From JAUIAI01 sp049680625 (GTDB taxonomy: Bacteria > Pseudomonadota > Gammaproteobacteria > Burkholderiales > Burkholderiaceae_E): DNA of 64,000 nt. The stretch lies in NCBI GenBank assembly GCA_049680625.1, contig JBAUID010000207.1, forward strand, positions 11,699-75,698, in the 5' to 3' direction. Shown here piece after piece: positions 8,068 to 16,582 of the stretch; within the stretch, counting starts at the first letter, position 1, and every line of letters begins with the position of its first letter. A model generated the notes under the pieces. That model did no database searches. It saw only the letters and a program-made list of their open reading frames with translations, and was not told where the DNA came from. The translations under genes and the position numbers were made by a program.

Positions 8068-9051
8068 CTACCGACGCCCAAATGCCCAGTTGCGAAGCGG
8101 ATGCTGATCCAGTGACCTGACGGTATAAACCTTGCCGACACGCATTGCTTCCACTTTCTTAGCGACAGTTTGAGCTGCATCGTGATCGGGCACTGGCAGG
8201 AAAACACAAGCACCGGAACCACTCATCCGCGCTGATGGCCAGGGTTCAAAATTGTTGGCGGCCAATTCCTCAGCCCCCTTAGCCACCGAAGCAACCAATT
8301 TTTTACCCCGGACCCGCGCCCCCCGAGCCTTTAAAAGCCCCTGGGCCGCCTTGTTAAGCGCCAGCAGAGCCTCTTCAACCTGCGGGTAACGCTTGCAGAC
8401 AACCGGTTCCAGATCGTTTTTCCCCTCAGAGCCCATCCGGCCTCGCGAGAGAGGCGAAATTCTGAGGGGTTTCGAATCCCGTGTCAATTCGGGAGATGCA
8501 AATATTTCGGCCGTTGACACACTTGCCGGCGGCGCGACCAGGACGTAGTCCTGCCCGTGCACCTCCAACGGGGTCAGAATTTCGCCCACCCCGGTGGCCA
8601 GGGCAGCCGTGCCATGTACAAAAACCGGGACATCAGCCCCTAACTGCAGGGCGAGTCGGGCCAGGCGGGCAACCGGCCAGTTTATCCCCCACAAGCGGTT
8701 AAGGGCGAGCAAGGCTGTCGCTGCGTTCGAGCTGCCACCGCCAAGGCCACCGCCAACCGGAATACGCTTGATCAGGTCAATATTGGCACCCAGGCGGGTC
8801 TCGCTGACCCCGGCGAGTAAGCGGGCCGCACGTACAGCCAGATCGTTTTCGAAGGCCAGTCCGTTGATCAGACCCCGGTGCATGATGGCCCCGTCGTTGC
8901 GCACGCCAAAATGCATGGTGTCCTGCAGGTTGATCAGGTCAAAAGCGGTGTGCAGCTCGTGATAGCCGCTGTCGCGCTGCCCCAGAACGTGCAAAAAGAG
9001 GTTTAGCTTGGCCGGTGCCGGGCAGTTGCGTAGTTCAATTGGGGGCCCCAT
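8068..9051 (-). CDS. ispE: 4-diphosphocytidyl-2-C-methyl-D-erythritol kinase
   Basis: 327 residues, a GHMP kinase of the non-mevalonate isoprenoid pathway. The start 'CPAPAKLNLFLHVLGQRDSGYHEL' carries the catalytic Lys and His region, and the ATP loop 'PVGGGLGGGSSNAATAL' and C-terminal 'RMSGSGACVFL' are clear. An insert around residues 195-240 ('SRGRMGSEGKND...LLKARGARVRGKKLV') makes it longer than the roughly 285-residue norm. It starts 2 bp after the lolB stop. Confidence 0.95.
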   Translation of the reverse strand: MGPPIELRNCPAPAKLNLFLHVLGQRDSGYHELHTAFDLINLQDTMHFGVRNDGAIMHRGLINGLAFENDLAVRAARLLAGVSETRLGANIDLIKRIPVGGGLGGGSSNAATALLALNRLWGINWPVARLARLALQLGADVPVFVHGTAALATGVGEILTPLEVHGQDYVLVAPPASVSTAEIFASPELTRDSKPLRISPLSRGRMGSEGKNDLEPVVCKRYPQVEEALLALNKAAQGLLKARGARVRGKKLVASVAKGAEELAANNFEPWPSARMSGSGACVFLPVPDHDAAQTVAKKVEAMRVGKVYTVRSLDQHPLRNWAFGRR

Positions 9052-9053
9052 CG

Positions 9054-9665
9054 TCAGCGACCGTCTACGACAACCAGGAGCTTCAACTCGCGCTTATCGT
9101 GGGTTGGCCTGGCCGGCCAGCGGGCGGCCAGTATTCGAGGCTTTCCCGAGGCCAGTCGTTTTTCGATCCGGACCCGCCATCCGTCCTGTATCACCCAGGT
9201 GTCATCAGTGGCGAGACGATTACCCGATAGCCAGCCGGGCAGGGCGTCAACTGGCAACCGCCATCCCAGCGCTTTTTCGATAAGTTCGGGCGTAGTCTGT
9301 GCCTGGTAGGTCTGGCCAGCGGAGGTGGTCAGCGATGCGCCATCAGCATTGGACACCGCAGTCGCAAGGGTTTGTCCAAACGGTGAGAACAGCGCAAGGT
9401 CTAGTTGCCCCGCTTGCCGAGTCAGTTCAAAGCGGCCCTGGGCACGGTCTTCTTTGGACGGTTCTTCCGAACTGCCACTGTCGGGTGCCACGACGGTTAC
9501 GGAAAACCTGCCGGCCCATTGCCCGGAGACTTGCTCAGGCGACACAACAACCGGTGTCAGACTGGCACAGCCGCTCAGTGCAGTCAGCATAATGAACATA
9601 CCAAGCGTAATGGCATAACGGGCATGGCGATAGCCACGCAGCCATTGATGCTGATGGCGGGTCAC
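9054..9665 (-). CDS. lolB: Outer-membrane lipoprotein LolB
   Basis: 203 residues. LolB receives lipoproteins from LolA and inserts them into the outer membrane. It has a basic N-terminus, a hydrophobic stretch and the lipobox LSGC (Cys about residue 33), then 'SGQWAGRFSVTV' and the C-terminal beta-barrel region. A short insert ('APDSGSSEEPSKED') sits near residue 65. The ATG overlaps the stop of the TPR gene by 4 bp, and the lolB-ispE-tRNA-Gln-prs order supports the call. Confidence 0.88.
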   Translation of the reverse strand: MTRHQHQWLRGYRHARYAITLGMFIMLTALSGCASLTPVVVSPEQVSGQWAGRFSVTVVAPDSGSSEEPSKEDRAQGRFELTRQAGQLDLALFSPFGQTLATAVSNADGASLTTSAGQTYQAQTTPELIEKALGWRLPVDALPGWLSGNRLATDDTWVIQDGWRVRIEKRLASGKPRILAARWPARPTHDKRELKLLVVVDGR

Positions 9666-11524
9666 AGGTTTATGTTCAGGCGGGCCAGTGTTTTGCGCAA
9701 AATATCGTTCTCGGGATCACGGCTCCTGGCCTGAGCCCAATATTTACGCGCTTCGCTGGTCCGTCCCTGGCGATGCAAAACTTCACCCAGGTGGGTTGCA
9801 ATTTCAGCTTCATCAGCAATTGCCAGTGCCTCACGCAAATATTTCTCTGCGCCTTTCAAGTCTCCGCGACGAAACAATACCCATCCCATGCTGTCCAGAA
9901 TATGGGCATCTTTCGGCGCAAGTTCGAGGGCTTTTCGAATCAGTTTTTCGGCTTCATCGAGGCGCTCGTTGCGGTCTGCCAGGGTGTAACCCAACGCGTT
10001 ATAAGCATGGGCACTTTGCGGACGCAATTTCATTACCTTACGCAGGCTGGATTCCATTACATCAGTTTTGTCGACTCGTTCTGCGGCCATGGCGTGGTCG
10101 TATAACAAATCAGCATCAGATCCCTGGCGGGCTACCGCTTCGTCCAGAACTTTGTAGGCTTCTTTGTACTGATTCGCGTTACGTAATATCTGCGCCTCGG
10201 CGCTGGTCAGGCGGCCACGCTCGCGGGCAGAACCCACCGTTGTTGTCTGCAGCAGCTTTCGCCCTTCAGCGAGCCGGCCCTGGCGCCCAATGACAATTGC
10301 GCGCCGGATGCGGGCATCGAGATATTGTTCGCCTTCGGTGATTTCAGCATAGGCTTTATCAGCGGCGAGCCAGTCTTTTGCTTCTTCGGCGATCTGTCCA
10401 AGAAACAACCAGGCCGGGTTGTTGTCACGTTGCACAGTAGCGGGCAGCCCGACGTAGCGGCGCAGGTATTCGGCAGCCACTTTTTTTTGCTCTGTCTGGT
10501 AAGCCAGTTGCGCAAGTGAAAATAATATAGCCGGACTTTCTGGTTCCTGCGCCAGCGCTTGTTCGAATTGTGCCTTAGCGTCTTCTTTGCGATTGTCTTC
10601 GGCTAACAGACGGGCATAAGCAAAGCGCGCTTCAATTGCCTTTGGCTTTCTTTCGAGAAACGTCGATAAAAGACCTATCGCTGGCGCACGATCGTCTGAC
10701 GCGCGCTGGACGGTGGTCGCAGCACTGATGGCGGTCAGTTCGTTATCGGGGTCCAGATCTATCGCGGCCTGGGCTTCGGTGAGCGCACGGCCACTATTCC
10801 TGGCCGCTGATGCTGCGCTGGCCAGAGCCAGCCGGGCCTCGGTAATGTCCAGGTCTTTACTGGCAATTCTTTCCAGCAGGCGCAACGCAGCAGCTTTGTC
10901 AGTCACCCGTGCAATTGAGCGACGCAGGCGAGTGTAGAACTCAGGCAGATCGTTTTGCTCCTGAGCCACTGCGCGGCGCTGCGCCATTAACGGTTCGGCC
11001 TGGATCAGTTTGCCGGTTGAGAGCCACAAAGTTTCCAGGGTTTGCCCGGCCAGCGGGGAGGTCGGAGACAACTCGTACCAAAGTTCCGCTGCTGGCAGGG
11101 CTTGCTGAAGTGCACGTCCCGATAGTGCCAGTTCGGTTGCACGGCGGGCCAGGCGAGGATCCCGGGTTTCTCTGGCCATCGACAAGTAGGTGGCAGCAGC
11201 GCTGCCCAGTTGACCACGTTGAGCGGCAATTTCTGACATCAGTAACTGGAACAGCAGTTGCGGGGACAGATCGACTTCGGGGATTGAGGCCGCCGGTTCG
11301 GGCTCCGGCCCGCGAGTGTCCGCATTGAGCCGGGCCGGTCCTCCCTGGGCAAGCTTGCGATCGGTGTTCACGGGCTGTGCCCGGGCGTCGCGTACGGTCG
11401 GGCTGTTGCCAGCCTGACCGGAGTCGGATGGCTGGGTACCTGCGCCAGCGCAGGCGGATAACAACAAGCTGGCGGTCAGCGCTGCAAAAATAGGCAGCGG
11501 TTGGAAAATCGAGCGACTTTTCAT
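9662..11524 (-). CDS. Tetratricopeptide-repeat lipoprotein
   Basis: 620 residues. The signal sequence ends at the lipobox LSAC (Cys near residue 25), followed by a low-complexity linker and many TPR-like helical pairs; the clearest are at the C-terminus ('AHAYNALGYTLADRNERLDEAEKLIRKALEL' region, 'ILDSMGWVLFRRGDLKGAEKYLREAL', 'IATHLGEVLHRQGRTSEA'). Such proteins are encoded upstream of lolB in many proteobacteria and presumably act as envelope scaffolds. The exact role is not known. It is divergent from mutM across 45 bp. Confidence 0.87.
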   Translation of the reverse strand: MKSRSIFQPLPIFAALTASLLLSACAGAGTQPSDSGQAGNSPTVRDARAQPVNTDRKLAQGGPARLNADTRGPEPEPAASIPEVDLSPQLLFQLLMSEIAAQRGQLGSAAATYLSMARETRDPRLARRATELALSGRALQQALPAAELWYELSPTSPLAGQTLETLWLSTGKLIQAEPLMAQRRAVAQEQNDLPEFYTRLRRSIARVTDKAAALRLLERIASKDLDITEARLALASAASAARNSGRALTEAQAAIDLDPDNELTAISAATTVQRASDDRAPAIGLLSTFLERKPKAIEARFAYARLLAEDNRKEDAKAQFEQALAQEPESPAILFSLAQLAYQTEQKKVAAEYLRRYVGLPATVQRDNNPAWLFLGQIAEEAKDWLAADKAYAEITEGEQYLDARIRRAIVIGRQGRLAEGRKLLQTTTVGSARERGRLTSAEAQILRNANQYKEAYKVLDEAVARQGSDADLLYDHAMAAERVDKTDVMESSLRKVMKLRPQSAHAYNALGYTLADRNERLDEAEKLIRKALELAPKDAHILDSMGWVLFRRGDLKGAEKYLREALAIADEAEIATHLGEVLHRQGRTSEARKYWAQARSRDPENDILRKTLARLNINL

Positions 11525-11569
11525 GAGAAGATGTTAGGCCGTTTTTCGTGATGCGGCAAGGAATTGGAT

Positions 11570-12391
11570 ATGCCTGAATTACCCGAAGTTGAGGTGGTTC
11601 GCAGGGGTTTGGAGGCCTGCGTTGCGGGGCGAACGGTGCACAAAATGGTGATCCGCGAGGCACGCCTTCGCTGGCCTGTGCCTGCCAGTCTACCTGCCCT
11701 GATCCGCCAGCGCAGGCTTACCCGCATAGATCGGCGCAGCAAGTACTTGTTGTTGGATTTTGGCGTCGGAACCCTCATTGTTCACCTGGGCATGACGGGC
11801 AACTTCCGATTGGTCAGCAAGACCACCCCCATCCAGGCGCACGACCATATCGACCTTGTGTTTGACAACGGGGTTTTGCGCTATACCGACCCGCGCCGAT
11901 TTGGTGCTATGTTGTGGCACGACCCGGCCAGTGGGTCACTTCTTGCACACAAGTTACTGGCCCATCTTGGCCCGGAGCCATTGCAACCGGGATTCACCGG
12001 CGAGGGCTTGTTCCAGGCAAGCCGCAAGCGCAAGGTCAATATCAAACAATTCTTGCTTAGCGGTCGCGGTGTGGTTGGGGTGGGCAATATCTACGCCTCG
12101 GAAAGCCTGTTCCGCGCCGGCATTCGGCCGGGTACCGCGGCGGGCCGGCTCAGCCGGCAGGCCTGTCTCAGACTGGCTGATGCGATTCGGGTGACCCTGG
12201 GCGCCGCGATTGAGCAGGGTGGCACGACGCTGCGTGACTTCCAGGGGGCTGATGGCGGCGGCGGGTACTTTCAGTTGTCTTGTCTCGTCTATGGCCGCGA
12301 GGGTGAGGCTTGTACTGTTTGCCGGCAGCCTGTCATCCGCAGTGTCCATCAGAGTCGGGCCACATTCTGGTGCCGGCAATGCCAGAAGTAG
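11570..12391 (+). CDS. mutM: Formamidopyrimidine-DNA glycosylase
   Basis: 273 residues from the ATG at 11570, which has AAGGAA 7 nt upstream and gives the required N-terminal 'MPELPEVE' (after Met removal Pro is the catalytic nucleophile). The enzyme excises 8-oxoguanine and formamidopyrimidines. The lysine in 'IDRRSKYLLLDF', 'NIYASESLFRAGI' and the C-terminal zinc finger C..C...(16)...C..C ('CTVCRQPV...ATFWCRQCQK') are present. With mutY nearby it forms a GO-repair pair. Confidence 0.97.
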   Translation: MPELPEVEVVRRGLEACVAGRTVHKMVIREARLRWPVPASLPALIRQRRLTRIDRRSKYLLLDFGVGTLIVHLGMTGNFRLVSKTTPIQAHDHIDLVFDNGVLRYTDPRRFGAMLWHDPASGSLLAHKLLAHLGPEPLQPGFTGEGLFQASRKRKVNIKQFLLSGRGVVGVGNIYASESLFRAGIRPGTAAGRLSRQACLRLADAIRVTLGAAIEQGGTTLRDFQGADGGGGYFQLSCLVYGREGEACTVCRQPVIRSVHQSRATFWCRQCQK

Positions 12392-12621
12392 CAGGCCCGA
12401 CCCCGGCGGCCCGTCACCTGGCCTGACCCCGACCCCCGGATAACCATTGAACTGCCAGAAACTGCCATTCAGGCAAACGGGTGTATTGGCCTGTCCAATT
12501 GGTCTTAAAAAGCGTCTTACCCGGTGCTAGATTTGAATCCGTACGGCAGGATAGTTGTCTCCAGGCAGCACACCCCGTAACCGACAACTGACGATCAGAC
12601 GATTGAACTGGATTTATATTA
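12392..12621 (+). promoter_or_regulatory. mutM to dynamin-like gene intergenic region
   Basis: A 230-bp region without a supportable gene. It begins with C-rich, poorly coding-like sequence (ACCCCGG and GACCCCGACCC stretches), has a short direct repeat (GAACTGCCA, GAAACTGCCA near 12449-12468) and becomes AT-richer before the ATG at 12622 (TTTATATTA). It probably holds the promoter of the GTPase gene, but I see no convincing -35/-10 pair. Confidence 0.3.
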
Positions 12622-14571
12622 ATGGGCGTACTCGGCGAACAAATTTCCGATCTTGGCAGCTGGCAGGATGAGCTGACCGGAGCTGTGCGCCATTTTGAAC
12701 AATGGATCGACGCAGCCGAATTAGCCGACGACGCCACCGCTGCTCATATTAACCGAGTTTACGATCGCCTCGGCCGACGCCGGTTGTCAATTGCTTTTGT
12801 TGCCGAGTTTTCCCGCGGCAAATCTGAGTTAATCAATGCCTTGTTTTTTTCCGGTCACGGTCAGCGGATTGTGCCCAGTTCTGCCGGTCGCACTACGATG
12901 TGTCCGACCGAGCTCGAATGGGACGGTGGACGCGAACCTTCGATTGCACTGCTGCCAATCGAGTCGCGACTTGAAGACACGCCGGTTTCCGAACTGCGGG
13001 GCGATTTGTCTAAATGGCAGGTAATTCCGTTTGATCCGGACGATGCCGACAGCTTGAAGCAAGCCTTTACCGCGGTATGTGAGACCACCGAAGTTAGCGA
13101 GGAGCAGGCGGCGGCTCTGGGCTTTGGAATGGAAGACCAGGACCAGATAGATATTGGCAGTGACGGCAACGTAATCATTCCGAAGTGGCGTCATGCAGTG
13201 GTTAATCTGCCGCATCCGATGCTACAAGCCGGCCTGACCATCATCGATACCCCGGGGCTTAATGCGATCGGTAGCGAGCCAGAACTGACACTCAACACTA
13301 TTCCGAATGCTGAAGCCGTGTTGTTTTTGCTGTCTGCTGATGCCGGCGTCACTCGTTCTGATATTGAAGTCTGGCGCGAGCATATCTGTCCATCGCAATC
13401 CAGCGGCCGTTTTGTCGTTCTCAACAAGATCGACGGGCTGTGGGACGAATTAAAAGACGAAGAACAGATTAACCAGGAAATTGATTCTCAAGTGGCCAAG
13501 GTTGCCCAGACCCTGGGCCTGTCCCCGGAGCGAGTGATACCAGTCTCTGCACAAAAAGGGCTCGTCGCCCGCGCACGCAACGATGCTGATTTGCTCGAAC
13601 GTAGTCGACTAAAAGCGCTTGAACTCAAACTGACCGAAGAGCTCATTCCGCAGCGCCGCGAAATTCTGCAGGAACACGTGGGTCGTGAATTCACCGCCCT
13701 GGCCAATGAAGTGGGTGGTGTATTAAAGGCCCGGCACCAGGGATACCTTGAGCAACTCGAAGAATTGAACGGTCTGCGTGGAAAAAATCGCAGCGTCATG
13801 GTTGAGATGGGTGAAAAAATTCACCGGGAAAGAGAAGACTTTGATGACAGCTTGCGCCAGCTGCTGGCGCTACGTGCAGTGTTTGCGCGACATTCGTCGG
13901 CGCTGTATTCAGTCTCTGGTGTTGATCGCCTGCGCCGACACGCTCGTGAATCGCGCGACATCATGTACAAAACCCATATGTCGCTGGGTCTGCGCGAGGG
14001 GATGGACTATTTCTTTTCTAAAGTGAATGAAGACCTGGCAGAGGCTGACGGCATCATTCGTGAAATTCGCTCAATGATGAACGCAATGTATCTGTCGTTT
14101 TCTTCCGAGCACGGACTAAACCTGGGTTCACCAGTTCATTATTCACTTGAGAACTTCCGTGCTGAAGTGGCCAGAATCGAAAAAGCCCATCAACGCCAGT
14201 TTGGTATGACCAAGCTGGTGACTACCGAAAAATATGCGGTCATGCGCCGCTTCTTCGAATCGGTTGCCGTTAGCGTGCGTGAGGCGTACCGGGTGACCGG
14301 GGTTGAGATTCAGTCCTGGCTACGCTCGGTGATGTCACCTATTGAAAAACAAATTGCTGAACATCAGATTCAGCTGAAACGACGGATGGATTCTGTCAAA
14401 CGAGTACTGGACGCCAACGAAAGCCTGGAAGACCGGATTAACGAGATCTCCTCGCGGGAAGAATCTGCGCGCGCTGAACTCGATGCTGCTTCTGAGGCGA
14501 TGCAGGAGGTTTTCATCCTCCTTGAGGCGGAACCTGCCCGCCTTGGCGTCGCCCAGCCTGAACCAGCCTGA
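12622..14571 (+). CDS. Dynamin-like GTPase
   Basis: 649 residues. The GTPase domain shows a P-loop FVAEFSRGKSE at residues 59-69, a switch Thr in 'SAGRTTMCPTEL', G3 'DTPGLNAIG' at about 209 and G4 'NKIDGLWDEL' at about 268. The remaining ~350 residues are charged and helix-rich, with coiled-coil-like stretches at ~380-410 and ~560-640 and no obvious transmembrane segment. This matches bacterial dynamin-family proteins, which remodel or protect membranes in characterised cases. Here it is single rather than paired and lies between mutM and mutY; its role is unknown. Confidence 0.85.
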   Translation: MGVLGEQISDLGSWQDELTGAVRHFEQWIDAAELADDATAAHINRVYDRLGRRRLSIAFVAEFSRGKSELINALFFSGHGQRIVPSSAGRTTMCPTELEWDGGREPSIALLPIESRLEDTPVSELRGDLSKWQVIPFDPDDADSLKQAFTAVCETTEVSEEQAAALGFGMEDQDQIDIGSDGNVIIPKWRHAVVNLPHPMLQAGLTIIDTPGLNAIGSEPELTLNTIPNAEAVLFLLSADAGVTRSDIEVWREHICPSQSSGRFVVLNKIDGLWDELKDEEQINQEIDSQVAKVAQTLGLSPERVIPVSAQKGLVARARNDADLLERSRLKALELKLTEELIPQRREILQEHVGREFTALANEVGGVLKARHQGYLEQLEELNGLRGKNRSVMVEMGEKIHREREDFDDSLRQLLALRAVFARHSSALYSVSGVDRLRRHARESRDIMYKTHMSLGLREGMDYFFSKVNEDLAEADGIIREIRSMMNAMYLSFSSEHGLNLGSPVHYSLENFRAEVARIEKAHQRQFGMTKLVTTEKYAVMRRFFESVAVSVREAYRVTGVEIQSWLRSVMSPIEKQIAEHQIQLKRRMDSVKRVLDANESLEDRINEISSREESARAELDAASEAMQEVFILLEAEPARLGVAQPEPA

Positions 14572-14618
14572 TTATTGCCGGGCGCTGACGCGTGAACGGC
14601 AGGCGTTGCAAGCAAAGC

Positions 14619-14673
14619 GCCGGGGAATAGCCAGGGATTAGCCAGGGATTAGCCAGAGATTCGCCGGGGACTA
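14619..14673. repeat. Five-copy 11-bp tandem repeat upstream of mutY
   Basis: Five consecutive 11-mers: GCCGGGGAATA, GCCAGGGATTA, GCCAGGGATTA, GCCAGAGATTC and GCCGGGGACTA. Copies 2 and 3 are identical and the others differ at one to three positions. The array fills 55 of the 138 bp between the GTPase gene and mutY and ends 36 bp before the mutY ATG. The period is close to one helical turn, so each unit would present the same DNA face. Confidence 0.9.
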
Positions 14674-14709
14674 CAATGCGTCGCTCAGCATTCGAACCGG
14701 ACTATTCCC

Positions 14710-15909
14710 ATGCCACGCCGGCAATCAGCGAGTTCTACTTCGGTCAGTTCATCACCACCATCTGATACGCCGTTTGCGGCCCAGATTATTGCCTGGCAGC
14801 GGCAGTTCGGACGCCATCAATTACCCTGGCAGAATCAAACAGACCCTTACTGCGTATGGTTGTCCGAGATCATGCTGCAGCAAACTCAGGTGAGTACGGT
14901 TATTCCGTACTACTACGCCTTTCTCGATGCCTTTCCCGATGTCACCAGCCTGGCCTGCGCTGCATCGGACCAGGTGATGTCACTGTGGAGTGGGCTTGGT
15001 TATTACTCACGAGCCCGTAACCTGCATCGGTGTGCCCAACAGGTAAGAGATCAACATTACGGGCAGTTTCCAGCTGATCTGGATGCGCTGATTGATCTGC
15101 CCGGCATCGGGCGCTCTACCGCGGCTGCAATTGCGGTTTTCGCCTTCGGTCAACGTGAGGCAATTCTTGATGGCAACGTGAAACGCGTCTTTTGTCGTCA
15201 TTTTGGTATTGATGGTGAGTTGCAGCGAACGGCTACGATCAACAAATTGTGGTCTTGTGCTGAACGTGAGCTGGCACGGACTGACCCGGTTGCCTATACC
15301 CAGGGCCTCATGGACCTCGGTGCAACTTGTTGCACGCGGTCAAATCCGTCGTGCGAGCGATGCCCGCTGGCACAGACGTGTGTAGCGCTTGCATCAGACA
15401 GGGTCAGCGAGCTGCCGCGTCGTCGCCAGCGTGCGCCACTGCCAACCCGCGCTACCGTTATGCTTGTTGTGCTGCGCGCCAGTGGGCCGTTATCCGCATC
15501 AAAATCAGAACCCGAGGTATTAGTCTGCTTGCGTCCGGATACTGGTATCTGGCCCGGTTTGCTCAGTTTGCCCGAGTCGTCACTCGAACCGCTTTCCGGG
15601 GTTGAGCAACACCTGGGCAGCGCAGGTGTTCATCCGGGTGGTGCAGGTGTCACTGATGCAGCTACCGCTGCTGAGTACAAACTAACAACAAAGGCAATAC
15701 AAATCCCGCCAATTGTTCATTCCTTCACGCATTATCGACTGAATATTTCGCCGTTGATTGTCAGGTTATCGCCAGGGCTGCAGGTAAACGCGCCTGACAG
15801 TCAATGGCTAAAACTCAGTAGGGTTGCAAGCGCGCCATTGCCTGCTCCGGTAAAAAAATTACTGCTGCAAGTTGCTACCGATAACAACGAAAACAACGGC
15901 TCTGGGTGA
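14710..15909 (+). CDS. mutY: Adenine DNA glycosylase MutY
   Basis: 399 residues; removes adenine mispaired with 8-oxoguanine. The catalytic domain has 'LPWQNQTDPYCVWLSEIMLQQTQVSTVI' with the catalytic Glu, the helix-hairpin-helix 'LIDLPGIGRSTAAAIAVFAF', the catalytic Asp in 'ILDGNVKRV', and the [4Fe-4S] ligands 'CCTRSNPSCERCPLAQTC'. The C-terminal Nudix-like domain recognises 8-oxoguanine; it contains a poorly conserved linker near residue 300. It converges on the Lon-N gene with 1 bp between stops. Confidence 0.96.
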   Translation: MPRRQSASSTSVSSSPPSDTPFAAQIIAWQRQFGRHQLPWQNQTDPYCVWLSEIMLQQTQVSTVIPYYYAFLDAFPDVTSLACAASDQVMSLWSGLGYYSRARNLHRCAQQVRDQHYGQFPADLDALIDLPGIGRSTAAAIAVFAFGQREAILDGNVKRVFCRHFGIDGELQRTATINKLWSCAERELARTDPVAYTQGLMDLGATCCTRSNPSCERCPLAQTCVALASDRVSELPRRRQRAPLPTRATVMLVVLRASGPLSASKSEPEVLVCLRPDTGIWPGLLSLPESSLEPLSGVEQHLGSAGVHPGGAGVTDAATAAEYKLTTKAIQIPPIVHSFTHYRLNISPLIVRLSPGLQVNAPDSQWLKLSRVASAPLPAPVKKLLLQVATDNNENNGSG

Positions 15910-15910
15910 C

Positions 15911-16570
15911 TTATTGTTTACAGAGGAACTCATGGATGAAGTTAAGGCGGGCAAGCGGGTCGTCGAGCAACATGAGTTCGTGTTTGGTTTGCGGGGCAAA
16001 TGGCAGTAGTTCGCAGAGTCGATTGGATACCCAACTCGCAGACTCAAACTGGCATGGCGTTCGGATCATTTGCTGCATTGAATTGGAATTACTAGTATTT
16101 GAATCACCGGCATTTGAATCACCGGCATTTGAATCACCATTTACCAAATCGTCCACCACTCGCTCGAGCAAGGTGACACAGGCCCCGAGTTCATCTGGTA
16201 TTGGTGTGTCTGCGTCAGGCGCCAGAAACTGAACGCTCGCAACTTTTAAGCCATCAGCCCGAACCTGCGCATTGAGAATCTCAAAGCGCTGCACGCCAAT
16301 CGTACGGATATTCAGCAAACCGAGTTGTTGCATATCCCACTGATCGATACGGGCGGTACAACCTATCGGTTCATGGGCTGCCGGGTTTCCGGTTTCAGCG
16401 CCGTCGGTAATCAGACAGACGCCAAATACGGTATTGTTTTTAAGGCAGTCGCGCACCATATCCATGTAGCGGGCCTCGAAAATCCGCAGTGGCAGCACGC
16501 CGTCGGGAAACAATACGGTACCCAGAGGAAACACCGGAATAGTCTGCTCCGGTTCTTGTGTACGGATCAT
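15911..16570 (-). CDS. Lon N-terminal (substrate-binding) domain protein
   Basis: 219 residues with only the LON-N/PUA-like domain: 'IPVFPLGTVLFPDGVLPLRIFEARYMDMVRDCL', 'FGVCLI', 'GCTARI' and the helical C-terminus. No AAA or protease domain follows. Such stand-alone proteins are common next to rapZ or mutY, with no settled function. Residues ~144-158 are a (GDSNA)2-GDSNT repeat made by a 15-bp tandem repeat, an expansion in a loop. It follows rapZ by 12 bp and may be cotranscribed. Confidence 0.9.
   Translation of the reverse strand: MIRTQEPEQTIPVFPLGTVLFPDGVLPLRIFEARYMDMVRDCLKNNTVFGVCLITDGAETGNPAAHEPIGCTARIDQWDMQQLGLLNIRTIGVQRFEILNAQVRADGLKVASVQFLAPDADTPIPDELGACVTLLERVVDDLVNGDSNAGDSNAGDSNTSNSNSMQQMIRTPCQFESASWVSNRLCELLPFAPQTKHELMLLDDPLARLNFIHEFLCKQ
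16097..16140. repeat. 15-bp tandem repeat inside the Lon-N gene
   Basis: On the plus strand ATTTGAATCACCGGC occurs twice exactly (16097-16111, 16112-16126), then a third partial copy. In the minus-strand protein this encodes consecutive GDSNA units. The period is a multiple of three, so copy-number change would keep the reading frame. Confidence 0.92.
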
Positions 16571-16582
16571 CCGTCCAGGGGC

